Of a stretch of DNA of 64,000 nt, positions 36,961 to 45,790 are shown piece by piece; the stretch's first letter is position 1, and every line of letters begins with the position of its first letter. This DNA comes from Gordonia tangerina. Its GTDB lineage: Bacteria > Actinomycetota > Actinomycetes > Mycobacteriales > Mycobacteriaceae. The position numbers and the translations under genes are program-made. The DNA lies in NCBI RefSeq assembly GCF_021556435.1, contig NZ_JAKGCU010000025.1, forward strand, positions 1-64,000, written 5' to 3'. The notes under the pieces were generated by a model that was not told where the DNA came from, ran no database searches, and saw nothing but the letters and a program-made list of their open reading frames with translations.

Positions 36961-37727
36961 GCGCCGTCGAGGTCGACCACGTCGTCACCGGGCGTCCGGA
37001 CGGACCCGTGGTGGTGCTGTCCAATTCGCTCGGCTCCACCTACCGCATGTGGGACGCCCAAGTGCCGGCGCTCGAACAACGGTTCCGGGTCGTCCGCTAC
37101 AACACCCGCGGTCACGGTGAAACGCCGGTACCGGCAGGGCCGTACACCATCGACGATCTCGCCGACGACGTTGTGGCGCTGCTGGATCGGCTCGGGGTTA
37201 CGCACGCACACATCGTGGGACTCTCGCTCGGCGGGATGACCGCGATGCGGCTCGCCGCCCGCAATCCGGAGCGGGTCGACCGGCTCGTGCTGTTGTGCAC
37301 CGGAGCTCAGCTCACGCCGTCATCGGCGTGGTCCGACCGGGCGGCCACCGTGCGCGAGCACGGGACCGGTGCTGTCGCCGAGGCTGTGGTGCAGCGGTGG
37401 TTCACTCCGGCATATCTCGCTGCCAACCCGGCTTCGGCCGGCTATTACGAGGACATGGTCGCTGCCACGCCCGCCGAAGGCTACGCCGGCTGCTGCGAGG
37501 CCATCGCGATGATGGACCAACGCGGTGGTCTGGCCACGATCAGCGCGCCAACCCTGGCCATCGCGGGCGCCGACGACCCGGCCACTCCGCCGCCGAAACT
37601 GGCCGAGATCGCCGACAGTGTGAAGGACGGCCGGTTGCTGGTCGTCGAGCAGTCGGCACACCTGGCCAATGCAGAACAACCCGAGATCATCACTCCCGCA
37701 CTCATCGAACACCTGGAGCAGGCATGA
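36957..37727 (+). CDS. pcaD: 3-oxoadipate enol-lactonase PcaD
   Basis: 256-residue alpha/beta hydrolase. Oxyanion region [15 protein letters not shown], nucleophile elbow GLSLGGM with serine at about 97, and the late [10 protein letters not shown] histidine. It hydrolyses 3-oxoadipate enol-lactone to 3-oxoadipate. GTG 36957 overlaps the pcaF stop and its own stop overlaps the pcaI start, so translation is coupled. Length ends at 256, so there is no fused PcaC decarboxylase domain as in rhodococcal PcaL, consistent with a purely catechol-fed pathway here. Confidence 0.9.
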   Translation: MSAVEVDHVVTGRPDGPVVVLSNSLGSTYRMWDAQVPALEQRFRVVRYNTRGHGETPVPAGPYTIDDLADDVVALLDRLGVTHAHIVGLSLGGMTAMRLAARNPERVDRLVLLCTGAQLTPSSAWSDRAATVREHGTGAVAEAVVQRWFTPAYLAANPASAGYYEDMVAATPAEGYAGCCEAIAMMDQRGGLATISAPTLAIAGADDPATPPPKLAEIADSVKDGRLLVVEQSAHLANAEQPEIITPALIEHLEQA

Positions 37728-38521
37728 GCATCGACAAACTGGCCGCATCGGCGGCGGAATCCGTCGCCGACATCCCCGACGGAGCAAGTCTGGCGGTGGG
37801 AGGCTTCGGACTCGCCGGCATCCCCTGGTTCTTGATCGAGGCACTCCTCGAGCAGGGCGCCGGCAACCTCACCATCGTGTCGAACAATTGCGGAGTGGAC
37901 GGGGCCGGTCTCGGACTTCTGTTGGAAGCCCGCAAGATCGACAAGGTCATCGCCTCCTACATCGGTGAGAACAAGGAGTTCGGGCGGCAGTTCCTGGCCG
38001 GCGAGGTGACTGTGGAACTCACCCCGCAGGGCACTCTGGCCGAGCGCATGCGTGCCGGCGGCAGTGGCATCGGCGCCTTCTACACCCCGACGGGTGTGGG
38101 CACCCTGGTCGCCGAGGGTGGGTTGCCGTGGCGCTACCACCCCGACGGAAGCGTCGCGTTGGCGTCGCCGTCGAAGGAGGTGCGGACCTTCAACGGTCAG
38201 GACATGGTGCTCGAGGAAGCCATCGTCACCGACTATGCGTTGATCCGGGCCGCGGTGGTGGACAAGGCAGGAAACTGCAAATTCCATGCGGCCGCACGAA
38301 ACTTCAACCCTCCCGCCGCCATGTCGGGACGCACCACCATAGTCGAGGCCGAGAAGGTCGTCGAGGTGGGCGAACTCGCACCCGAAGACATCCATCTGCC
38401 AGGCATCTTCGTCAAGCGGGTCGTCGAACTGACCCCGGAACAGGCCGCCCGCAAAGAGATCGAGCAGCGCACCACTCGTGTACGGCCGAGCGCCGCAGAC
38501 GCCGAGCCGGCACTCACCTAG
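37724..38521 (+). CDS. pcaI: 3-oxoadipate:succinyl-CoA transferase subunit A PcaI
   Basis: 265 residues, CoA-transferase family I alpha subunit. Glycine-rich [22 protein letters not shown] and [15 protein letters not shown] near the N-terminus, and [16 protein letters not shown] in the middle mark the CoA-binding region. ATG 37724 overlaps the pcaD stop as ATGA. With PcaJ it moves CoA from succinyl-CoA to 3-oxoadipate. A succinyl-CoA:3-ketoacid transferase (SCOT) has the same fold, but the operon context decides. Confidence 0.88.
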   Translation: MSIDKLAASAAESVADIPDGASLAVGGFGLAGIPWFLIEALLEQGAGNLTIVSNNCGVDGAGLGLLLEARKIDKVIASYIGENKEFGRQFLAGEVTVELTPQGTLAERMRAGGSGIGAFYTPTGVGTLVAEGGLPWRYHPDGSVALASPSKEVRTFNGQDMVLEEAIVTDYALIRAAVVDKAGNCKFHAAARNFNPPAAMSGRTTIVEAEKVVEVGELAPEDIHLPGIFVKRVVELTPEQAARKEIEQRTTRVRPSAADAEPALT

Positions 38522-38530
38522 GAGACAACC

Positions 38531-39181
38531 ATGACCTGGACACGCAACGACATGGCCGCGCGGGCCGCCCGAGAGCTGCGCCGCGGGGACTATGTGAACC
38601 TCGGAATCGGGCTTCCCACGATGATTCCCGATCATCTGCCGGATGACTCCGGCATCACCTTGCACGCGGAGAACGGCATCCTCGGCGTCGGACCGTACCC
38701 TTACGAGGACCAGGTCGATCCGGATCTCATCAACGCCGGGAAGCAGACCGTGACCGTCCTACCGGGCGCCTCCTTCTTCGACTCCGCAACGAGTTTCGCG
38801 ATGATCCGCGGTGGACACGTTGACGTCGCGGTACTCGGCGGGATGCAGGTGGCCGCCAACGGCGACCTCGCGAACTGGATGGTGCCCGGCGCCATGGTCA
38901 AGGGCATCGGCGGCGCCATGGACCTGGTCAACGGGGCCGGTCAGGTCATCGTCCTGATGGAACACACCACCAAGAAGGGCGACCCCAAACTGGTGGCCGA
39001 ATGCTCGCTGCCCCTCACCGGACGGTCGGTCGTCAGCCGGGTGATCACCGATCTCGGCGTATTCGACGTGACCGGTTCGGGTTTCGATGTCACCGAGCTG
39101 GCGCCGGACGTGACGCTCGCCGATGCGCAGGCCAAAACCGGTGCCCCACTCACTGATCGGACCTCTGCTCTGGTCAACTGA
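38531..39181 (+). CDS. pcaJ: 3-oxoadipate:succinyl-CoA transferase subunit B PcaJ
   Basis: 216 residues, family I CoA-transferase beta subunit with the glutamate nucleophile in [12 protein letters not shown] (about residue 50) and the [14 protein letters not shown] block. ATG 38531 follows TAGGAGACAACC, a clear ribosome site, nine bases after pcaI. It completes the pcaF-D-I-J operon. The last residues [13 protein letters not shown] precede a repeat-rich intergenic region. Confidence 0.9.
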   Translation: MTWTRNDMAARAARELRRGDYVNLGIGLPTMIPDHLPDDSGITLHAENGILGVGPYPYEDQVDPDLINAGKQTVTVLPGASFFDSATSFAMIRGGHVDVAVLGGMQVAANGDLANWMVPGAMVKGIGGAMDLVNGAGQVIVLMEHTTKKGDPKLVAECSLPLTGRSVVSRVITDLGVFDVTGSGFDVTELAPDVTLADAQAKTGAPLTDRTSALVN

Positions 39182-39514
39182 GCCGTGCGGCCCATTGGTC
39201 GAGTGGTTCTGTCGCTCGTCGATCTCGATACGTCGACCCTCGGTTGGGCGGATGGTGGACTATTCGTCCATTGGTTGGGCGGATCTCGAGCCGACCTGTC
39301 GCAGGCTCAGTGCCGACTCGATCCAAGGATAGCTACTGAGCGGTTTCGTCGCTGGTCGAGTAGCTACCGAGCCGCCAGGCGAGGCAGCGTATCGAGGCCA
39401 CGTGGGGTGACTCGGTCTCGATACGTCGACTCGCCTAGCGGCTCGTCGACTCGACCAGCGATTGTGTGGGTCGTGGACTACTCGACCATCGGCTCGGGCT
39501 GTCGAGCCGCTGGC
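39182..39514. other. 333-bp repeat-rich intergenic region
   Basis: Between the convergent pcaJ and benR genes. It contains scattered pieces of the REP-like family (GTCGATCTCGATACG near 39220, TCTCGAGCC near 39283, CTGGTCGAGTAG near 39352) and the paired element at 39351-39459. No gene is supported. Confidence 0.65.
39351..39459. repeat. REP-like paired inverted element, locus 2
   Basis: A left half, 39351-39399 (GCTGGTCGAGTAGCTACCGA...GCGTATCGAG), faces a right half, 39414-39459 (GGTCTCGATACGTCGACTCG...CTCGACCAGC); they are imperfect reverse complements over almost their full length. The halves share blocks with locus 1 and with the ben-operon copies. Placed between convergent genes, it could serve as a transcript terminator or as a chromosome-structure element. 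Confidence 0.75.
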
Positions 39515-42184
39515 TCACTCGGCGGTCGACGGCCGGCGCAACGCGGCGAGCTCGGATCGGGAGCGTACGCCGAGCTTCGCATAGATCCGGGTCAGGTGGT
39601 ATTGCACGGTCTTTGGTGAGATGAACAGTTCCGCGGCCACCTCCCGGTTGGACAGTCCGCGCGCGACGAGTGCGGTGACCGCCTCCTCCTGTGGCGTCAG
39701 TTCCACATCACCGCGTTCGCCGCGGCTGACATTCAGACCGCCCGCCTTGAGTTCTCGCTCGCAACGCTCGACGTAGGTGGTCGCGCCAAGCGAGACGAAC
39801 AGTTCCCGGGCGGTACCGATCACGGCGTCGGCCGCGCGTCGCTTCCCGGCTCGGCGCAAGGTCTGACCGTACGCGAAGTTGACCCGGGCGCGGTCGTATC
39901 GCAACGGCAGGCCGTCGAGCAGTTCGAGTGCTTCGGAGAAGGCGCGTTTGGCCTGGTGGATGTCGCCGATGGCGCCGAGATACCGTCCGCGCGCGTACTT
40001 CAGTCGCGCACTCGCCGACCGATGCCCGCGCTGCTCGGCGAGCGTCTCGTAGGGCGTCAGCAGAGCATCGGCGGATTCGAGTTCGCCGCCGATGACCAGG
40101 GCGTTGGCCAGCACGTCGACCCACGGCCACCAGCCGGGCTCGGCCAGGCCGGGCACGTCGGCGGCCATCGTCACCAACGGTTCCAGGATGCGTCGCACCT
40201 TCTCGTAATCGGCAGCCGCTTCGGCGATCTGTGCCCGGGCCAACAGCTCTGGAATACGCATGATCTCGTAGTCGCCGACGCTGGTGGCGGCGTCGGCAAC
40301 GCTGCGCTCGGCGTCGGGCCAATCGCCGCGCAGCGAATGGATGGCGGTTGCGGTCCAGTTCAACAGCGGACTCGCGAGCTCGATACCGCTGCTGCGGGCC
40401 AGTGCTCGACCCTGCTCGACGTTGTGCAGGGCGCTTTCCCAGTCGCCGGTGAGGAATTGTGTGCGCGCCAGCCACGCCAGTGCCCACAACGAGATGCGGG
40501 TGGAACCACCGAGTGTTGCCATCGAGACCGCAGTCTCCAGATTGCTACGCGCGGCCCCGACATCGTCGAGACCCAACTGAAGCCAGCCGCGACCCATGGT
40601 GGCCCGCTGCGCTTGCGCCCCGAACCGGATCCGATCGGTGAGATCGGCGTACTCGGCCGTCGCCTCGGCCGGTCGCCCCGACCATGCCAGGCCCAGACCG
40701 CGAATCACCGCAGCCTCGACCCCGGCCGGGGATTGGCTGCCCGCCATGGTGATTGCCCGGTCGGCCCATTCGACGAGTTCGTCGCCCTGACAGCGGACCA
40801 GATTGTGAAGAACGTAACGCTGGGCGATCAGGGCTGCGATGTCTGGTTCACGGTCGAAGTTGACGATGTCCCATGCGCGATCCAGACGAACCCGGGCTTC
40901 TGCGGCTCGACCGCGGAGGATTGCCAGATAGGCGAGAGTCGCGTTGCGCAAGGGGGTTTCACGCAGGCTCTCCACCAGGGGTACCAGTGCTGCCGCGCCA
41001 ACACAGTCGCCTGCGGCGAGCAGGGCGTCAACCGCGAGGGTGACGCGGGTGTCACGCGGGACCGGGTCGGACGTGAGTCGGGCCGCTTGGCGGAACAATC
41101 CGGCCGCTTCGGCCCAGGCGCCGTCGGCAGAGCGACGACGCGCAAGGTCATCGAGGTCATTCGCCAGTTCGGGATCGGTTGTCGGGGTGGCGGACACCTG
41201 GTGATGCATCCGACGTGCCGGGTCGCTCACCAACTCGGCTGCGCGGTGGTGTGCGGCACCGACGGCCTCCATCCCCATGATCTCGAGCACTGCCGCACGG
41301 ATGAGCGGATCGGTCGGTCGCGGTTGTGCGTCGGCGGGTGTCAGCGCCGCCCCGAGGGTGATGAGCCCACTGTCGCCGGCTTCATCGAGCGCCGCCAGCG
41401 GGGCGTCGAGTCCGGCGAGCGTGACCGCCGTCGAGAGCGGTTCGCCTTCATCGACGATCATCAGCGACTCCACCAGCGCACGGGCGGGCGCCGAGCATTT
41501 GTGCAGCCGCGTTCGGACGTCGTCGACCAGGTAACTCGGTGCCGGCAGCGCGATCCCGGTGCGTGACCACGTCCCGGCAGGCAGCTCATCGAGCAGGGAC
41601 ACGATGTGCCGAGGATTCCCGCCGGTGTGGCGGGTGAGGCTCTCGAGCATCGCCGGGTGCAGCACGATTCCTCGCTGCGCTGCGAGTTCGGCCACTGCGG
41701 GAGCAGCGATACCACGAAGTCGCAGCTCGTCGGCGAGGAGACCGGGCGGTCGGCCGATAGTGGACGGCGTCATCGACATCACCACCAGCGTCGGACGATC
41801 GCGCTGTTCGCGGATGACCGCGAGCAACGTTTGCATCGACTCCTCGTCTACGAACTCGGCGTCGTCGATCGTGATGAGGGTGGGCGCGTCGAGGTCACCG
41901 AGCACGTCGGCCAGTGCCGCCCTGCTGGCGTCGGACGACTGGGTGAGCTGACGCAGCACACCACCCGCGGACTGGTGATCGGAAGCCGACGCCTGCGCGT
42001 ACAGCGTGCGTGCGGTGTCCGCAGACTCGTTGTGCCGGTTCGCAAGATGGGTGAGCAAGGTCGACTTGCCGATGCCCCGCTCGCCGATGATCATCATGAA
42101 CTCGGTCCGGCGGGCGGCGTGGCTGCGGGCGAGGATGGTCGCGATCTCCTGCTCCCGCCCGACGCAGGCGGCGACGACCATCAT
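39515..42184 (-). CDS. benR: LuxR-family (LAL-type) regulator, BenR-like
   Basis: 889 residues. N-terminal ATPase region with Walker A GERGIGKST (about residues 34-42) and Walker B LITIDDAEFVD, a long helical TPR-like middle, and a C-terminal LuxR helix-turn-helix (ELTPQEEAVTALVARGLSNREVAAELFISPKTVQYHLTRIYAKLGV). ATG 42184 (MMVVAACVGREQEI) is used; the frame extends upstream through the ben fusion gene. It follows the ben operon by 46 bp in the same direction. In Corynebacterium glutamicum a LuxR-type BenR beside benABCD activates it, so that role is inferred here. Confidence 0.85.
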   Translation of the reverse strand: MMVVAACVGREQEIATILARSHAARRTEFMMIIGERGIGKSTLLTHLANRHNESADTARTLYAQASASDHQSAGGVLRQLTQSSDASRAALADVLGDLDAPTLITIDDAEFVDEESMQTLLAVIREQRDRPTLVVMSMTPSTIGRPPGLLADELRLRGIAAPAVAELAAQRGIVLHPAMLESLTRHTGGNPRHIVSLLDELPAGTWSRTGIALPAPSYLVDDVRTRLHKCSAPARALVESLMIVDEGEPLSTAVTLAGLDAPLAALDEAGDSGLITLGAALTPADAQPRPTDPLIRAAVLEIMGMEAVGAAHHRAAELVSDPARRMHHQVSATPTTDPELANDLDDLARRRSADGAWAEAAGLFRQAARLTSDPVPRDTRVTLAVDALLAAGDCVGAAALVPLVESLRETPLRNATLAYLAILRGRAAEARVRLDRAWDIVNFDREPDIAALIAQRYVLHNLVRCQGDELVEWADRAITMAGSQSPAGVEAAVIRGLGLAWSGRPAEATAEYADLTDRIRFGAQAQRATMGRGWLQLGLDDVGAARSNLETAVSMATLGGSTRISLWALAWLARTQFLTGDWESALHNVEQGRALARSSGIELASPLLNWTATAIHSLRGDWPDAERSVADAATSVGDYEIMRIPELLARAQIAEAAADYEKVRRILEPLVTMAADVPGLAEPGWWPWVDVLANALVIGGELESADALLTPYETLAEQRGHRSASARLKYARGRYLGAIGDIHQAKRAFSEALELLDGLPLRYDRARVNFAYGQTLRRAGKRRAADAVIGTARELFVSLGATTYVERCERELKAGGLNVSRGERGDVELTPQEEAVTALVARGLSNREVAAELFISPKTVQYHLTRIYAKLGVRSRSELAALRRPSTAE

Positions 42185-42230
42185 CGCCCCATCGTATGTC
42201 CGAACCGGGGTCCCGCGGTGCCGAACACCG

Positions 42231-44993
42231 TCAGCCCAGATCTCCACCCGCGACCGGCAGCACCGTGCCGGTGATGTAGGAGGCCTCGTCGGAGGCCAGG
42301 AAGCAGATCGCCGCAGCCTGCTCATCGAGTGTGCCATAGCGGTTGAGCAACGACGACGACAACGTCTGGTCGATGTGCGCTTGGAACCAGTCCTGTTCGG
42401 TCGCATTGGCCGGCGTCGGAGTGCCGCGCGATACCCGGCGCGGTGGTGCCTCGGTGCCACCCGGCGCGCTGGCGACCACCCGGATGCCCGACTCCGCATA
42501 TTCCATCGCCAGCGAGGCGGTGATCGCGTTGATGCCGCCCTTTGCCGCGGAGTATGGAATGCGGTTGATACCGCGGGTGGCCGCCGACGACACGTTCACG
42601 ATGACGCCGCCGCCGTGGGCCACCATCGACGGCAATACCGCCCGGCACGCGAACAGCGTCGTCATCAGTGAACGGTCGATCTCTGCGCGGATCTCGCCGT
42701 CGGTGAACTCGGTGAACGGCTTGAAATTGATGGCGCCCCCGACGTTGTTGATCAGCACGTCGACCCGGTCGAAGGCCGTGAGCGCCGAGGACATCACCGC
42801 TTCCGCGCCACCGAAATCCTCGAGGTCGGCGATCGCGGGTACGGCGGCGGCGCCGGACGCGGTCAGTTCGTCGGCCAACTCGGCCACCAGGTCCGACCGG
42901 TCTGCCAGCACCAGTTTGCCGCCCTCGGCGCTGATGCGGCGCGCGGTGGCCGCGCCGATGCCCTGCGCGGCGCCGGTCACCACGACGACCTTGCCGGCGA
43001 AACGGCCGGGGGTGACGAAACGCGGCCGACGAGCGGCCATCTCGTCGGCCATCGCACGCCGCATGGTCTGCTTGGAGCGGTCGGCGTGCGCGGCGATCAG
43101 AGCCCGCGCGGCGTCGCGGTCGCCCGACTCGAAGGCGGCGACGATGTCGACGTGGTCGCGGGCACACAGCGGATGACACCAGGTGGCGTTGCGCAGCACC
43201 TCACTCATACGTCCTTTCACGCCCAGAGCCTGATATGCGTCGAGGAGATGAGTGTTGCCGGTCAGGCTGAACAGGTAGTCGTGGAAGTTGGCATTGGTCT
43301 CGGTGTACTCGGCGGCATCGACGAATCGATCGCCGTCTACGAACGGCAACGTGGTCTCTGCCAGAAGTCGGTACCCGGCGAGCTGTTGACTGGTCAGTCG
43401 TCCGAAAGTCAGTTCCAAAGCGCCGAGTTCGAGTGCGGCCCTGGCCTCGAAGAGCGCGTCGGACTCGTGGATCTCCGGATGCTCCTCGCCGATCTGGTAG
43501 CCCTCGGGCGTGATCGTCGTCGTGTCGGGAGTGCCGACCGCCGGCGTGTCGTCGGCCACCGCTGACGCCGAACCCGTTTCGGGTACCGAGAGCGGCTCGA
43601 TGTCGCTGGGGACGAACACCTCGTGGCCCGCGATGCCCCGCGCGTCGACGAAGATGAGTCGACCATCGTCGGGGTCGATATCCGCGTTGTTCCCGGTGGA
43701 ACGCCACACCTGCTGGCCCGCGATGCGGAATCGGCTGTCGTCGTCGGTGGATTCGGCAACCGGCCCCCACCACGGCGAGAGCTCGACCGCCGGCAAGGTG
43801 ATCTGCCCGGCGATCGCGCGTGCATCGCCCGTGGGGATCACGCTGTCCTCGACGGTGATCACAGTCTGTGCCACGTCGGTTGCCGGAGTCTGGGCGACCG
43901 AAGTGGTGGATGCCGACGGAACCGCGAGCGCGAACTTTTCGTAATAGAAACCGGTCGGATCGATGCCGGCGTCGGCCACGTGGGTGCGGACCGACTCGAC
44001 CATCGGTGGGGGTCCGCACAGGTAGATCGCAACGTCACCGTCGTAGAGGTGGTCCGGAGAGATAAGACTCATCACATAGCCCTTGTTGGGAGCGGTGCTG
44101 TCCGGGTCGGAAACGCAGTGGTCCCAGGTGAATCCGGGCAACTCGCGGGCGAAGTACTCGATCTCGTCGAATGCCACCAGATCGGTGTCGGTGGACACAC
44201 CGTAGATGAGGTGCACCTTGCGACGACTGTCGTCGTCCTGCAACTTGCGCAACATCGACAGAATGGGTGCCAACCCGGTACCGCCGGCCAACAGCAGCAC
44301 CGGTCGGGCGGCCTCGCGCAGAAAGAAGGAACCATGCGGTCCGGTGAAGGTGATCGCCTCCCCGCGGGCGGCGCGTTCGGTCAGGTACGTCGACATCGCG
44401 CCGCCCGGCGTCAGCTTCACCAGGAAGACCAGTCGTTCTTCATGGGGTCCGTTGGCGAACGAGTAGGAGCGCGTGAGCAGTTCGCCCTGGCCGTCGTCGG
44501 TGCCGGGTACGGCGATGTTCACGTACTGGCCCGGGAGGAAGGCCAGATCGCCGCGGTTGGCGATTTCGATCACCAGCCGCATCGTCGACTCGGACAGGCG
44601 TTCGATCTCGACGACCGTACCGGTGAATGTCGAGGCCTGGGTCTTGGCGATGTCGGAGGTCGCCGGGATCTGCAGCACCAGATCGGATGTGGGCTTCATG
44701 CAGCAGGGGAGTGCATAGCCCTCGGCGGACTCCTCGGCTGACAGTGCGTCCTCGATGTAGGTGCCGCCATCGTAATCGCCGGATTCGCAGAACGACTTGC
44801 ACGTTCCGCAGGCGCCGTCCCGGCAGTCGAGTGGAATGTTGATGCGCTGACGATAGGAGGCGTCGGCGACGGTCTGGTCCTCACGACAGGTGATGAACCG
44901 GGTGACACCGTCCTCGAAGGCCAGCGCGACCTGGTGGGTGCGGTCGTCGGCGCCGGTGGGCGCGGACAGGTCTCGGTCGGTGGTGACAGTCAT
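42231..44993 (-). CDS. benCD: BenC-FCD-BenD fusion: benzoate dioxygenase reductase fused to cis-diol dehydrogenase
   Basis: 920 residues, one uninterrupted frame. Residues 1-105: 2Fe-2S ferredoxin with Cys57, Cys62, Cys65 and Cys97. Residues 120-355: FAD/NAD reductase with RSYSFAN and LLAGGTGLAPILSML. Residues 360-500: low-complexity linker. Residues 505-650: FCD domain, the ligand-binding fold of GntR regulators (NANFHDYLFSLTGN and DHVDIVAAFESGDRDAARALIAAHADRS). Residues 664-920: short-chain dehydrogenase with VVTGAAQGIG, Ser802/803, Tyr814 and Lys818, i.e. BenD. It passes electrons from NADH to BenAB and oxidises the product cis-diol to catechol. It follows benB by 12 bp. Confidence 0.88.
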   Translation of the reverse strand: MTVTTDRDLSAPTGADDRTHQVALAFEDGVTRFITCREDQTVADASYRQRINIPLDCRDGACGTCKSFCESGDYDGGTYIEDALSAEESAEGYALPCCMKPTSDLVLQIPATSDIAKTQASTFTGTVVEIERLSESTMRLVIEIANRGDLAFLPGQYVNIAVPGTDDGQGELLTRSYSFANGPHEERLVFLVKLTPGGAMSTYLTERAARGEAITFTGPHGSFFLREAARPVLLLAGGTGLAPILSMLRKLQDDDSRRKVHLIYGVSTDTDLVAFDEIEYFARELPGFTWDHCVSDPDSTAPNKGYVMSLISPDHLYDGDVAIYLCGPPPMVESVRTHVADAGIDPTGFYYEKFALAVPSASTTSVAQTPATDVAQTVITVEDSVIPTGDARAIAGQITLPAVELSPWWGPVAESTDDDSRFRIAGQQVWRSTGNNADIDPDDGRLIFVDARGIAGHEVFVPSDIEPLSVPETGSASAVADDTPAVGTPDTTTITPEGYQIGEEHPEIHESDALFEARAALELGALELTFGRLTSQQLAGYRLLAETTLPFVDGDRFVDAAEYTETNANFHDYLFSLTGNTHLLDAYQALGVKGRMSEVLRNATWCHPLCARDHVDIVAAFESGDRDAARALIAAHADRSKQTMRRAMADEMAARRPRFVTPGRFAGKVVVVTGAAQGIGAATARRISAEGGKLVLADRSDLVAELADELTASGAAAVPAIADLEDFGGAEAVMSSALTAFDRVDVLINNVGGAINFKPFTEFTDGEIRAEIDRSLMTTLFACRAVLPSMVAHGGGVIVNVSSAATRGINRIPYSAAKGGINAITASLAMEYAESGIRVVASAPGGTEAPPRRVSRGTPTPANATEQDWFQAHIDQTLSSSLLNRYGTLDEQAAAICFLASDEASYITGTVLPVAGGDLG

Positions 44994-45005
44994 CTGCTCG
45001 AATTC

Positions 45006-45539
45006 CTAGAAGTGATAGACGTCCACCACATGGTGGATGTAGTCGTTCTTCAGCACGATCGTCTTGCGACGGATGAGTGGCTGCTCACCGGAGAAGTCGA
45101 TGGTATAGAACGAGGTCCCGTAGTACGGGTCGACGGTGTTGTACCGGAAATACATGGTGTGCCAGTTGAACCGAACGTCCACAAGGTCGCCACGCCGTTC
45201 GATCACCTCGACATTGGTGATGTTGTGACTCGTCCGCGGCTCCGGCAGTGAGGTGGCCGACGACCGTTCGGTGCGAATGCGGAACACCCGGTCCTCGAGG
45301 CCGCCCTTGTTGCCGTAGTAGATCAGCGAGATCTCGCGCTGTGGATTCTCGGTCAGACGGTCGGCGTCGTCCCACGACGGCATCCAGTAGACGACGTCGT
45401 CGGCGTAGCAGTCGAGCCATTTCTCGAACTCGCGGTCGTCGAGGTACCGGGCCTCGCGGTAGAGGAACTGCTCGATCATGTTCTGGGTGATGAGCTTTTC
45501 TCCAGTGGTGGTGGAGGTTTCGGGCTGGGTGGAGGTCAT
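45006..45539 (-). CDS. benB: Benzoate 1,2-dioxygenase small subunit BenB
   Basis: 177 residues, ring-hydroxylating dioxygenase beta subunit. Typical features: IEQFLYREARYLDDREFEKWLDCYADDVVYWMP at the start, a middle DRVFRIRTERSSATSLPEPRTSHNITNV and a C-terminal FSGEQPLIRRKTIVLKNDYIHHVVDVYHF. It is the structural partner of BenA. It lies 238 bp after benA, a gap filled with REP-like repeats, and 12 bp before benCD; AGGA is about nine bases before ATG 45539. Confidence 0.93.
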   Translation of the reverse strand: MTSTQPETSTTTGEKLITQNMIEQFLYREARYLDDREFEKWLDCYADDVVYWMPSWDDADRLTENPQREISLIYYGNKGGLEDRVFRIRTERSSATSLPEPRTSHNITNVEVIERRGDLVDVRFNWHTMYFRYNTVDPYYGTSFYTIDFSGEQPLIRRKTIVLKNDYIHHVVDVYHF

Positions 45540-45580
45540 GGGGTGGGTCCTGTTCGGAGTTTGGCGGGTCAGGTCGCCGG

Positions 45581-45790
45581 GGTCTCGATACGCCCTCGGC
45601 TAGCGCCTCGGGCTACTCGACCGGCGGGATGGGGCGGGGTCTCGATACACCCTCGGCTAGCGCCTCGGGCTACTCGACCGGCGGTCGACTGCTGATCGAG
45701 TAGCCGCGAACGGAGTGAGTGGCGTATCGAGATCGCGGGGTGGCGGGGCTCGATACGCTCTCGGCTGGCGCCTCGGGCTACTCGACCGCC
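45581..45790. repeat. Cluster of REP-like repeats inside the ben operon, locus 3
   Basis: Direct copies at 45581-45627 and 45638-45684 (47 bp, one or two differences; GGTCTCGATACGCCCTCGG...GGCTACTCGACCGGCGG), an inverted copy at 45694-45734 and a direct copy at 45747-45790. They fill the gap between benA and benB. The last copy overlaps the final codons and the stop of benA. In RNA, direct and inverted copies can pair to form long stems. Confidence 0.85.

Noticed and set aside
39956..41566. 536-codon plus-strand open frame
   Set aside because: It lies wholly antisense to benR, with no family resemblance and the composition of a shadow frame.
42231..44993. Fusion as a frameshift or misassembly artefact
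   Set aside because: The frame is continuous through linker, FCD and dehydrogenase domains with conserved residues on both sides of each junction. A point error removing a stop codon cannot be fully excluded from sequence alone.
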